Shown in pieces: positions 10,737-21,592 of a stretch of 64,000 nucleotides of DNA. The notes under the pieces were generated by a model, which was given only the letters and a program-made list of their open reading frames with translations, did no database searches and was not told where the DNA came from. Within the stretch, counting starts at the first letter, position 1. Every line of letters begins with the position of its first letter. The DNA comes from Tilletiopsis washingtonensis. Lineage: Eukaryota > Basidiomycota > Exobasidiomycetes > Entylomatales. Location of the stretch: the NCBI RefSeq assembly GCF_003144115.1, contig NW_020312005.1, positions 306,562 through 370,561 on the forward strand, written 5' to 3'. A program made the translations under genes and the position numbers.

Positions 10737-13700
10737 TCACCACGTGCTGCCGGGAAGCTGGAAGGTCTGTCCGTAGGCGAGATCTGCGACGGACGGTCAG
10801 CTGTGCGTCGGGGCGCAGACCCTGCAGCGCAACGCACAATTTTGCATCAGACGCAGAATGGCCGGCGGCGGCGACATCGAGACGAGCGTGTACGAGACCT
10901 TGCTGAGCCCGACCTCCTTGATGAGCTTGAACAGGTTCTTGGCCACGGCGCCGGGGAAGGAGCCCTCCATGTACCACCTGCACAGGCTGCGTCAGCGGTG
11001 AGCGCAGAGGCGAGGGCCAGCAGGCGCACCGGTGGTGGTAGGCAGTGAGCCGCAGGCTGGTCCACAGCGTGCGCTCCACGTCCTTCTGCTCGGCGTAGAT
11101 CTCAAGCAGGCGCAGCAGCGCCTTTGCCGAGAACTTGGAGTCGACGCAGCGCTGGAACGCGTCCTTGCCCTCCTCCTTGTGGTGCAGGCGCAGCGCCAGC
11201 TCGCCGAGAATCTCCCACTCCGTGCCCGTCTTGCGGTACGGCAGCGACTGGGCGCGGTAGTGCGCCACCTCGGCGCGCCAGATGGTGTACACGCGCAGGT
11301 CCTGAGAGGCACGTCAGATCCGGCGAAGAAGCACGCCACGCGCGGAGCACTCACCTCGTACAGCACCATGAAGAGATTGTCCAGCCAGCGCTCGCACAGC
11401 CGCTTGTTGGTGAACGAGAAGCTGTTGCTCGCCGCCGCGCCGTCGTTGGCCTGCTCGGCAGTCGTGGCGTCAGCAGCGGCCTGCGCGTTGCCCGCCGCGC
11501 CAGGATCTGTTGCCGCCGCCGCCAGGGCCTGCGACTCTGTCCGTGCGTGGGCTGCACTAGCCTGCGCCTGCGCCGGCTTCTCCAGCGGCGGCGCCTCGAC
11601 CTGCACGATCGGCACAGGCACATCCGACTTGATGTCCTCTTCCGAGTCGGCGTGGCCATTTGTCGCGCCCGAGTCTGGCACGGCGTTCCGCTCCTCCTGC
11701 TCCTTGAGGTACGACTCGATGGCCTGCTGCTCGCGCTCATGGTCCGACTCGGTCGAGATCTTGATCGTCGGGATCGACTGGCTCGAGGCGTTGGCGTGGC
11801 TGGAGATGTTGAGGTGGCTCAGCTTGCGGTCCAGCCGCGAAGCCTCCTCCTCCTCGTCGGCAGTGTCGTCCGACACGGGCAGCGGCGGCATGTCCGTCTC
11901 GCCGCCGTGGTCGACCGAGTCGGAGGTCTCCGACTCTGCCACAGTGGTGTCGGCGTCCGCGTGCTGCTCCGGCACCTGCTCCGTCGTCGGCGTGGCGGCC
12001 GGCGTGTCCTGCGTCGCCTTCTGCGCCCGGTACTCTTCCTCCATGACAAAGACGGAGCTTCGGCACTTCAGCAGCTCGTCCCAGCCGATCTGGCTCGTGA
12101 GCCGTGCCAGCAGCGCGTAGGCGCGCGCGAAGGTGCCGCGCAGGGCAGGCGCCGGCAGCCGTAGCAGGGCGACGTCGGCCTGACAGAGGGATCAGCAGGC
12201 GCAGAGATGGGCAACGCACGCAGCACTCACCTCATTGTCCCGCGCACTCTCCTCGTCGAGCAGACCGCTCTCGGCGATAAAGGCCTTGACCGGCAGGTGG
12301 CTGCGCGCCGGCGTGGGCATGCGGTGCAGGTCCCGCTCGTTGTACGTGAACATCGGACATGAGTTGAGCGTGAAGAGCGCCGACTCCCACTCGCCGAGCT
12401 CGATGTAGCACTCGGTGAGCTTGGCCCACGTGACGAACTCGCTCGGCGCGCAGTTGACGGCCTGCTTGGCCAGCTTGAGCGCCCACTCCGTCTTGCCCTT
12501 GGTGCGCAGAAAGTCGGCCTGGATGTGCAGCAGCGCGTAGCTCTGCGGCGTCTCCTGGATCGCGCGGTGCATGATCTGCACGGCCTTGACCTCCTCGTCT
12601 GCGCGATGTCTCTCAGCGACGCGGCCTCTCGTGCACCGCGCAGCTCCACTCACTCATGCCAATGTACGCCTGCGCCACGAGAGCTGCCACCTCCGGCGCA
12701 CGTGCGTAGAGCTTCTCGAACAGGTTCACTGCTTGCTCGTAGCGGTGCGCATCGCCAAAGTACTTGAGGATGCCCGCGGTCAGGTGGTTCGACACTACTG
12801 TCGCGACCTGGATCTCGGGATCTGACCCAAGCTGCCAGCCTGTAGACGAGCATAGGTGAGCGGTGCTCGGGCCCACAGCCAGCGATTCCTTACGCAAACA
12901 GCTGCGAGCTCGACACGCGCTGCCGCGCTCGCCCCGTTGCGCAGACTCACCCTTAAAGAAGAGGTTCTCGGCCGCCTGCAGGAAGCGGTGCTCTGCATCT
13001 GGGCTGCTGATGGGGTCGAGCTTTCGGTAGCCCGCCAGCCGGTAGTTGGCATCGTCGGCGTAGAGGATGGCGCGCAGCAGCGCCGAGAGGTACACCTCCT
13101 GCCAGATCTCGGGCGTCGGCTCGTGCCGCTCGCCGCGCAGGTCAACGACATATGCGTCCACGGAGCCGGGTATGCGCACTTCCACACGGACGTCGACGCG
13201 CGAAAAGGCGTTGAAGCAGCTGCCAGGCTCGCGTCAGCACCTCATCGCACGCATGCCCATCCACCAGGCAGACTAGGAGGGCCAGAGCGACGAGCCAGCG
13301 CGCGACTCACCAGTATGCTCCACTCTTGAGCTTGTACGCGCTCTTGCCCGTCGAGAACCATGCCTGGCTCTGCTCGAGCTCATACGTCAGGCTGTTTATG
13401 TAGGCAGCCAGCGCTGCGGAGCTGGACGCGTCCACGCCCGAGACATAGTGATACGAGCCGATCTGCCGTCATGCAAGTCAGTCTCTGCCACCTGTCAGAC
13501 GGGCTTCGGCGCGCACTCACATCCTTGGCGCTGGCAGCTCGCCCAGACTTGATGACGTGGCACAGGTCCGGCGGACCAAGCTCGCGGAAGGATGCTGCAG
13601 GGGCCGCTGATCAGCGCTTGCAGCGACGCCAGCACGAGCGGGCGCCTCTCACCGAGTGTCTCTGTCCGCGAGATCAGGCTCTCTCCGAGCTCCACCTCAC

Positions 13701-13808
13701 TGCGATCGGGCCGCTTGGGCGTCAGTGGAGGTGCGCGACGCGCCGGCGACGGGGCCTCGGCACAGCATGCACGCACAAGAACTCGGGCTGCGAGACAAAG
13801 TCACCCAT
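10737..13808 (-). CDS. BCH1: ChAPs family protein (Bch1/Bud7-type exomer subunit)
   Basis: Member of the Chs5-Arf1-binding proteins, TPR-containing cargo adaptors at the trans-Golgi that carry chitin synthase and other proteins to the surface. I read 11 exons from ATG 13808 to TGA 10737-10739, giving about 800 aa. The first exons are tiny (13808-13777; 13699-13653; 13594-13521) and join into ASFRELGPPDLCHVIKSGRA, the family N-terminus. Next come SYHYVSGVDASSSAALAAYI, VRIPGSVDAYVVDLRGERHE, TPR-like helices (KYFGDAHRYEQAVNLFEKLY; WALKLAKQAVNCAPSEFVTW; CYIELGEWESALFTLNSCPM) and the C-terminal signature WYMEGSFPGAVAKNLFKLIK. The last short exon follows an intron with a CTGAC branch and restores MQNYLAYGQTFQLPGSTW. 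An insertion of roughly 200 residues, Asp/Glu/Ser then Ala-rich, splits the conserved core (about 12050-11410). The choice between BCH1 and BUD7 paralogues is not possible here. Confidence 0.9.
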
Positions 13809-14374
13809 GCTGGTGCACGCTTAGCGGATGGTGTGGCAGAAGAGGGCGTGAAGATGGTCCGGCGCGGCGGGGCTCGAGCAGAGCGGATGCAAGGGCAGAG
13901 CACGAGAAGCACACGGGCAGCACGCGCTCAGGCCGCCGGGCAGAGGGCGTGAGGGGGGCGGAGCGGGTCGTTCGGAGTCGTGAGGGCCGGCAGCCGCAGT
14001 GTGAGGCGGCGGACTGCAGCAGGACGTGAAGGTGGTGGATGGCGTGGATGGGCGTCGGCGGCAGGGGATGGGGAGCAAGCTCGAGCTCGAGGTGCCGTCC
14101 CAGAAGGAGGCCGTGCGCTCCCAGGGCCAAGACCAGCCCCCGCGGCCAGCGCGCCCGAGAGCGACTGGGCGCAAGACGCGTCGATGCGCGGGTCTCGTGC
14201 GTGGCGCGCCGAGGCGAGTCTGAGTGCAACACACGGCGGAGCCAAGCCGTTCGCCCGGGCCGCTCGCTGCCGGGCGTTGAAAGGTGGAGATACGCTGCCG
14301 GCTCCACGACTGCTGCCTCCGCACCACCACCACCGCCCGCCGTGTTGCGACGGCGCGCCGTTCCACCGCCCGCC
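13809..14374. promoter_or_regulatory. Divergent promoter region, BCH1-like / coiled-coil gene
   Basis: 566 bp between two outward-pointing start codons. It is GC-rich, with GGCGGAGC-type repeats around 13950 and a CACCACCACC run just upstream of the plus-strand ATG at 14375. No TATA box or known element stands out. Confidence 0.4.
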
Positions 14375-16732
14375 ATGTCGCGCCCCGGCCCCAGCATGCC
14401 GCGAGCGGCGCAGCAGCAGCAGCAGCCACCGGCGCCACTCGCTGCCCGCCTCGGCAGCTACCTCCACGCGCTGCCGCCGCCGCTCTCCTACTGCTTCGGC
14501 GCCGCGCCCGACGACGATGCCGACGCTGTGCGTCAGCGCCTGCTGCCCTCCGAAGAGACGTTCGACGACAGCGACGCCATCTCGCTGCTCAGCAACATCA
14601 ACGACCGCTCGCGCCGGCGCCGGCGCGGCCGCCGCACGCGCGACTGGGGCCACGGCGCCCAGCAGCTCATGGCGTGCGGCCTCTTTGGGCGCGCAAAGGG
14701 CCAGATCCAGACGCGCGAGCCGACACGGCCTGGAAGCAGCTCGCGCCACGGCCGTGCCGACAGCACCGACAGCCTCGACGACAGCCTGCGCGGCCTGGGC
14801 GAGAGCGGCGACGAGGACGCCGGCATGCTACCCGACGCGGCGATACGCGGCATCGGCGACCCGCAGGCGCTGCTCGAGGCTGAGGAGGCACAGCGCCAGG
14901 CCGAGGAGGCAGAGATTCAGCGCAGAGAGGCCGCCGAGTTCGCAGAGGCCGCCGAGCGGCGCGCGGCGCTGCAGCGCCAGGCAGAGGCCGCCCGCGTTGC
15001 GGCCGAGGAGGAGCTGCGCAAGCAGGCCGAGGAAGAGGCGCGTCTAGCTGCAGAGGAGGAGGCAGCCGCCGCCAAAGCCACAGCTGCCGCAGAAGAGCGG
15101 CGGCTTGAGCTCGAACGGCAGGCGCAGGAGGAGGACGCTGCCGAGGCTCGCCGGCAAGCAGAGGCAGAGGCTAAGGCGGCCCTAGAGCGGGCGCGCCTGG
15201 CCGACGAGGAGGCGCAGCGCGCAGCCGAGGCCAAGGCAGCGGCAGCGAAAGCCGAGCAAGAGGCTGCTGAGCGCCGCGTTGCCCTTGAGGCCGAGGCTGA
15301 AGCTGCACGCAAGGCCGCCGACGAAGAGGCTGTGCGCAAGGCCGAAGAGGCGGCTGCCTTGGCGGCGCAGCAAGAGGCCGACGCGGCAGCTGCCGAAGCT
15401 GAGGCCCTCGAGGCTGCGGCGCTCGCCAAGGAGCGACGAAGAGCCGAGCGGCGAGCAGCGCGCGCAGCTCTGGCGGCAGTGCGCGACGAAGGCGGACGCT
15501 CGCGCTACCAGACCGAGGCAGAAGCTGAGGCAGCCGCCGGCGGCTTCGAGTTTGCAGATGCACCCGAGCAGCCGGACGAGTATCCTGGCAGCTATGGCGC
15601 GCACGCAAGCCGGCGCGCACCGCAGGAGCACTGGGGCCTCGCAAGCGGCCCCGAGGGCTACGGCTACGAGCAGAACGGCTACGAGCACGATGAGTACGGC
15701 CAGTACCGCGACTCGCGGCAGCAGCACTTCTACGACGCGCAGTACGAGGCCGGCAACGGGCACTTCCAGCCGCAGGAGCTGCCGCAGGAAGTCGTGCACC
15801 ACCACCACTACTACCACGAGCCGCCATCGGCCGGCAGCGAGCCTGAGCCCACCAGCTACCTCTCGCCGCCCGCCCTGCCCGCGCTGCCGAGTCCGATCGT
15901 CGGCGAGGACGAGTCGCTGAACCGCGAGGTCGAGGAAGACGAGGAGGATGCAGACATCGCCGGCCTCGGCTTCTCCAAGCGGCGTGCACCGCGCTCCGGA
16001 GCAGCATTCGGCGGCTCACGCAGCGCCGGCTCCGGCGGCAGCGGCTCTCAAAGCCGCGCAAGTGGCTCGGCAACAGGCCCGCGCTACCAGGTGTCGCCGA
16101 GCTTCGCGTTCGGCGGCGCTCCATTGAGCGATGATGCGCGCATTCGCTCAGCCGACGGCTCGAATGAAGGCGGCAGCAGTGCTGCCGGACGGCCAAGCTA
16201 CCGAGACCGGCCTCGCCGGCACGAGCGGCGCGACAGCCGCAGCACTACGTCGAGCGCTGGCCGGCCTCGTGAAGGCCTGGCTCCGCGCGCCGCCGGCGGT
16301 CGCAGCCCGGTCCTCGGCGGCGTGCGCGAGCTCGACATTGCCGCCAACGAGGATGCAGCAGACGCTGCGGCCGGTGGCTTCGACAGCGTCGTCCCGCCGC
16401 CACTGCCATCCTCGCACTCGCCGCTGCTCAGCCCCGACTCCGCCGCCATGCCGCCGCCAGCCTCGACGCGCGCCAAGCAGAGCTACCGAGAGCGCCGTGC
16501 CGGCAACGCCGAGACGTCGTCGGCCGGCTCGAGCTCAGCGCCGCGCTCATCTCCGCGCAAGGCCGCCGAGCGCGGTGGCAGCGGCAACGGCTTTCCTTCG
16601 GTCGGCCTCGGACGCAGCACGGGCGGCATGTGGAATGCGCCTGGCTCCAGTCCCGTCCGCAACTCGGCCGCGCTCTTCGCACATGCGCCCACCCGACGCG
16701 CAGACGACGAAGACGACGTGGACTTCGCCTAG
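14375..16732 (+). CDS. Large Ala/Glu/Arg-rich helical protein of unknown function
   Basis: Single exon of 785 codons plus stop, starting MSRPGPSMPRAAQQQQQPPA. Residues 25-110 contain the only segment that looks conserved (LAARLGSYLHALPPPLSYCF, then RLLPSEETFDDSDAISLLSN), with a basic patch RSRRRRRGRRTRDW after it. Residues about 165-375 form an uninterrupted A/E/R/K-rich stretch (EAEEAQRQAEEAEIQRREAA and similar) that should be a very long single alpha-helix or coiled coil, resembling TolA in composition. The rest is Ser/Gly/Pro-rich and disordered, with a His/Tyr cluster (VVHHHHYYHE) near residue 475. I recognise no enzyme motif, signal peptide or membrane helix. The lack of introns contrasts with its neighbours. 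A cytoskeletal or scaffold role is only an inference. Confidence 0.75.
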   Translation: MSRPGPSMPRAAQQQQQPPAPLAARLGSYLHALPPPLSYCFGAAPDDDADAVRQRLLPSEETFDDSDAISLLSNINDRSRRRRRGRRTRDWGHGAQQLMACGLFGRAKGQIQTREPTRPGSSSRHGRADSTDSLDDSLRGLGESGDEDAGMLPDAAIRGIGDPQALLEAEEAQRQAEEAEIQRREAAEFAEAAERRAALQRQAEAARVAAEEELRKQAEEEARLAAEEEAAAAKATAAAEERRLELERQAQEEDAAEARRQAEAEAKAALERARLADEEAQRAAEAKAAAAKAEQEAAERRVALEAEAEAARKAADEEAVRKAEEAAALAAQQEADAAAAEAEALEAAALAKERRRAERRAARAALAAVRDEGGRSRYQTEAEAEAAAGGFEFADAPEQPDEYPGSYGAHASRRAPQEHWGLASGPEGYGYEQNGYEHDEYGQYRDSRQQHFYDAQYEAGNGHFQPQELPQEVVHHHHYYHEPPSAGSEPEPTSYLSPPALPALPSPIVGEDESLNREVEEDEEDADIAGLGFSKRRAPRSGAAFGGSRSAGSGGSGSQSRASGSATGPRYQVSPSFAFGGAPLSDDARIRSADGSNEGGSSAAGRPSYRDRPRRHERRDSRSTTSSAGRPREGLAPRAAGGRSPVLGGVRELDIAANEDAADAAAGGFDSVVPPPLPSSHSPLLSPDSAAMPPPASTRAKQSYRERRAGNAETSSAGSSSAPRSSPRKAAERGGSGNGFPSVGLGRSTGGMWNAPGSSPVRNSAALFAHAPTRRADDEDDVDFA

Positions 16733-16944
16733 ACGCCACGCCACCGGATGCTCTACCCCTCTATTCCCGCTCTGCGCGCCCGAGTGCGACTCGCAGACGC
16801 CTCTCACGACTGCTTTGTATAATGAATGTCAGATGATACGGAGCACGGCTCTGAGGACGCGGACATGAGGGTCAATGGCGCAAGGTAAGTAGATCAGGCA
16901 AGATGAAGAAGTCGGAAGTCTCGTAAGTAGGCGGGCCGGCCGGC

Positions 16945-19900
16945 TCAAGCGGCCGACTCGAAGAAGGCGGCGCGCTCGCGCAGGCTCTTGCCCACGGGCA
17001 CGCCCTTGCGTGCGCCGGCGCCGGGGCTGGCGGGTGCGACGCTGATGGCAGAGCCGGCGCCCTGCGTCGTGTTGACGCTGCGGGCGCGCAGCGAGCCGGC
17101 GCTCTTCTTGATGCTCAGCGGCTCGGTCTTGGTCGGGCTGCTCGGCTTGCTCGCCGTGCCCGGGCTCTGCTGGCTGAGGCCGTACTGGCTGGCAGGCCGG
17201 CTCATTGCGCCGCTCGAGCTCTTCAGACGCAGCTTGTCGGGCGATGCGGAGCGCGACGTCGAGGCGGTCGTCGTCTCTGCGAGCTTGGACGGCGAGACGC
17301 CGCTGCGGCTCGAGATCCACGAGGTGGCTGGAATCGGACTGCTAGGCGGGCTCTCCGTCGCGGCGGCGCCCGAGGAGTCGGCATTCTGCAGGTAGCTCTG
17401 AGCGCGCGCCCGGAGGCCCTGACTGGCGTGCGGTGCCGTCTTGATGCTGGCGCTGGCGCCCGGAACCAGGTTCGCTGGGCTGACAGAGCGGCGTGCGTTC
17501 GGCGAGTGGGCCGAGTGCGACGATGGCGTAGGCGATGTGCGGCCCCCGAGATACGGCGCCGTGTCGGCGGGCGCCATGAGCGTGCTGCGCCGCGGAGCTC
17601 CAGCAGGCACGAAGGTCGCCTGCGACGAGTCCGAAGGCTGCTGCGTGTGCGAGCGCGTCGGCGCCACCAGCGCACGCTTGGGCGTCGGCATGGGCTGCGG
17701 CTCGGCTTCCTTGGCCTCCTGCAGCGGGTAGTCGTTGCCGAGGCGCGTGCTGGTCATCGACGTTGCGTCAGTACTCTCGTCGCCCTCGAGCGTCTCGACG
17801 ATGGAAGACTGGCTCTGCAGCGACGGCGTGCGCATCTGTCGGTCGGCCACAAGTGCCTTGAGGCGCTCATCGACGCTCTGGCCGCGTTTGTTCGAGCGCA
17901 TCGAGACGCTACCGCTGGCGTTCGAGGCAGTGTCGCTCGGCGCCGGGCTGGCAGCCGAGACACGCGCTCCAGCGGCAGCAGCAGCGGCGCCGGGCATGGC
18001 GAAGCGTCCGGGCGCCGGCGGCTCGAGTGGAGCCTCGTCGCTCGCCGAGCGCCGCTCCAGCGGCGAGATGCGTCCGCTCTGCATCGGCTCGCCCAGCGCA
18101 CTCGTGAAGCGCGGCCGGCCACCGGGGCTCGTGCTGCGCTCGCGCCGCGCTCCGCTGCTGGATGAGGCAGTCTTGCCATGCGCGCTCTTGCCCTCGTCTT
18201 TGTCGAGCGCCGGTGCGGCACCAGCAGGCAGTCCGAGGCGCGGGTCGACAGGAGCAGCGTTGCCGCGCGGCACAGCGCTCTGGAACGAGGCCGAAGAGAT
18301 GTTGTTCGTGCGCGCAGCGTGGCCAGCTTGCTCGGCCGTGATCGGCGAGCGTGCGGAGCCAAGCTCAGGCACACGGTCGTCTTCCTCCAGGTTCTTCGTC
18401 TTGATCGGCGACAGCGGCGGCGCCTTGACCTGGCCCGTCTCTGCGCGCGTGCTGCTCGGGCTTGCCTGCGCACTGCTGTCGGCGCCGCTGAAGACGCGCG
18501 GGCGGAAGCTGCTGCCCGGCGGCCCATCAGCGCCGTTCTTGACAACCTGACCAAGCAGCTCGCGGCCCTCGCGGATCTCGTGCGTAGCGGCTTTGAGCTG
18601 TCCCACCTCGTGGCGCATGAGGCTGGTCATCTGGCCGACCCAGCGGTCCATCTCGCGGTCGCGCGCCGAGTTGGCGCTCTGGGCGTCGCCGTTGATCGCC
18701 AGCTGCGCGTCGCGCTCAATGTCGAGCAGCCGCGTCTCGAGCGAGCGGATGAGCGGCACCGAGTAGCGCTCGAAGCGGTAGAAGCGGATCATCATCTCCT
18801 GCAGCGCCGCCGGGAGCGACATGTCCATGGGCAGGGGGCCGTCGCCTGGCAACAGGCCCTTGCCGGCGCCGCCGGCTGCCGGCTTTGGCGCCGCTCGCCG
18901 CTGCGGAGACTCGGCGGCCTTCGGCGCAGCTGCAGATGGCGCAGCCACGCGCTTGGTCGACTTGCGTCGCATTGGTGTCTCGATCACCTCGGGCGCCGCA
19001 GCCTCCAACGGCTGGCGCTGCGACGGCGCGGGCGACTTGGCTGGGAGCGTCGGTGCGCGCGACGAGGCGTCCTTGATGTGCTCTCCCACCTCGAAGCCGC
19101 GCTGCACCTGCGCCGGCACGCTGCCGCCCGCCGCCGCCTCGGCCTCGGCCCGCTCGCGGGCAAGATGGCGCGAACGTGTCTCGGCGATGATCCTGGGCAG
19201 CATCTGTCAGCGACGTGCGCAACAGGCGGCTCTGAACACTACTCACTGCTGTGCAGGCGTCAGACGGCCCTCGAGGCGACTGAGCGCGTCGTGCGGATCA
19301 AGCTGCTGCGCGACGCTCTCGCGCGTCGTGAGGCTCATGCGCCGCAGCTCCTCCACGTCGGGCGTCTCGTGGAAGCGCGGCACCGGCTTGCGTCCAGGTG
19401 GGCTGCGCGTCTCGCGCACCAAGCCCACGTCTTCATCAGCGGCGTCCTCATCATCAACGGCTTGCCGCGGCACGAATGGCCGGTCAGTGTTTGGGTCGTA
19501 GGCCGCAGGTGTGGGACGCTCCATGATGGCGCGGCGCTCGGCATCGACGATGCGCGCCGCCTCGCGCTGACTGCGCTCGCGCAGCAGTGCCGCCTCGCGC
19601 TCGTCGTCACTCGGCTGCGCACGCCGGTTGCCGCCCCAGACGCCAGAGGGAATACCGTACGGCGTCGGTCCGGAACCCTCATCCTGCGCGCCCGCGAGCG
19701 CCGGACTCGGCTGACGACCCCAACCGGCGTACGTGTCGTCTGCGGGCGAGGCCGCGCGCGGCGAGCGCGAGAAGAGCTTGTTCATCCAGCGGCCTGCGCC
19801 GCCGCCGATGCCAGGGCTGTTGCCGCCGGCGTTCTGCGCGCGTCCGTCAGGCGAGCGGCCCGGTGACGGCGTGCCGAGCGGAGAGCGACCGGGCGAGTCG

Positions 19901-20874
19901 AGCGGGCGCGGAATGGAGATCGGACTGGGCATGCCATCGAGCGGGATCACTGGAGGTGGACCGTTGCGCATGTCGATGTTGCGCGGCACGGCGTAGTGCT
20001 GCTGCTGATGCTGTGGCTGGCTGCTGCTGCTGCCACCCGCATGCACGGCGCTGACGTGCGGAGCGAGCGGCGAGCTGGAGAGCGGGCTGCGCGACGGGCT
20101 GCTGGAGAAGCCGCCAGGCGCGGTGCGGGGGCCTGCTGGCGTGCGTGCCGGACTGCGATCGCCCTGCTGTCGCATCTCACGCGGACCACCGCCGCTCTGG
20201 AAGCGCGCCTGCTCGGCGGCCGCCTGCTGCTGCGCCCAGCTCATGGGGCCGGGGCTGATGCGGCCGCTATTGCGGAACGCGCCTGCGGTCATGGCGCCGG
20301 GGCTGGCTGGCCGCGCGATGCCGCCAGCATTGCCGCTGCCGGTGCGTGTGGGGCTGACGTGCTGCTGCTGTTGCGAGGTACCGCGCTCAGCGCTGCCAGT
20401 CCGGCCGCGCTCGATGCCCTCTGGCCGGCCGTCGTTGCTGCTGGTGGCTGTTCCGTAGCCAGTGCCGCCGCCACGGCCGCCCGGCGGCACGCCGAGACTG
20501 ACGCCGCCGACGGGCCGGCTGCGCGAGCGGCTGTACTGAAGCTGTGCGCCATCGGACTGCTGCTGCTGGTAGTCGGCCAGCTGCGGGCTCTGGGCGTCGA
20601 GACTGACGCCGCCGGGCTGGCGCGTGACGTTGCGCACGACAAACGTCGGGCTCGGCGTGCGGCCGTCGGTGCGCGGCGACGCCGAGCGGCTGCGAGCGTC
20701 GTTGTCGCGCGAGCGCGAGCGCGAGTTCGCCTTGCTGCCCTTGCCGCTGAACCACGCCAGCGCGCGGCGGCCGGGCGACGAGGGCTGTGCGCCGGGCGAC
20801 GCGGGCTCGGCGGGGTAGTCGACGTAGCCGGCGTGGTCGACGGGGTGCGGCGCAGGCGCCCACGGCGAGGCCAT
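16945..20874 (-). CDS. Large Ser/Pro-rich scaffold-like protein with one conserved helical domain
   Basis: Two exons (20874-19247 and 19192-16945) sum to 1292 codons (1291 aa); a 54-nt intron joins them in frame as LTPAQQ|IIAETRSRHLARERAEAE. The start is MASPWAPAPHPVDHAGYVDY. Most of the protein is low-complexity Ser/Pro/Arg/Gly with dozens of SP and SPxR sites, possible targets of CDKs. A helical, non-repetitive block lies around residues 670-760: AALQEMMIRFYRFERYSVPL, IRSLETRLLDIERDAQLAIN, then WVGQMTSLMRHEVGQLKAAT. This looks like the functional domain. The C-terminus ends SLRERAAFFESAA. I could not assign a family; the layout resembles fungal cortical or polarity scaffolds, but this is weak inference. 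Confidence 0.75.
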
Positions 20875-21592
20875 GGTGGATGTGTGGAGGGTTGCTGCGG
20901 TCGAGAGGCAGCGGCAGCGACAGCTGCGAGAGGAGGGAGATGAGGTGCGAAGAGCGGAGGCAAAGCGGCGCTGTGAGATGGATGCAGCGCTGCAGCTGCC
21001 GCCGGCCCCAGCAGAGTGACCTATCCCATCCTACAATCAACACGCCCGGCCGCGCCCCTCCACGCCCGACGCCCCGCCGCGCGGCGCGTCAGGGGCTAGT
21101 TGCGGCACGTGATGCGCTGCGATGCTGCCAAGCGATCCGCCTGCCCGGCCGCGGCAAAACCGCCCACCGGTTGAACGCCGAGCGTGTGCAGCATCCGCCT
21201 CGCAGCCACAGCCACGCGACGCCGGCACCCCGTTTGCGCTGCAAGGCACGCCGCTGGACAGCGCAGACCGAGCAGGCAACTCTGCGCATGCTGCGGTGCG
21301 GCGCAGGTAGGAAGCACGAGGGTGCGAGGGTTACAGTGTGTGCGTTGGGTTTAGGAGCCGAAGCGTCACAGGTGCAGGCGCGGCGGAGCCGATGCGCGGC
21401 AGGCAGGCCGCGAGCTTGGCTTGGCTGCTGCTGGGCGCGCGCCGTGGCGGGAAAAGGGAAGGCGCGCGGCGCCGCGGAAAGCGGCTCCGGTGTCCAGCTC
21501 GCGCACACACGTCAGAGCTCGCTCACTCACCACCACCTTCGCCCACCCTCGCACCACCTCTGCACCTTCGTCTTGCCCGCACCTGCCGCAGC
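20875..21592. promoter_or_regulatory. Divergent promoter region, scaffold gene / MscS-like channel gene
   Basis: 718 bp between two outward start codons. It contains GGCACGTGATGC at 21104-21115, an E-box with the Cbf1-type extension RTCACGTG on the minus strand. The identical 12-mer occurs upstream of the cyclin gene at 9525. A CACTCACCACCACCTTCGCC pyrimidine-rich stretch (about 21521-21590) precedes the channel ATG. Confidence 0.4.

Noticed and set aside
20375-20560. Possible separate gene on the plus strand within the scaffold gene
   Set aside because: Composition is Ala/Arg-rich with no start context or splice sites. The minus-strand gene reads through with two exons summing to whole codons.
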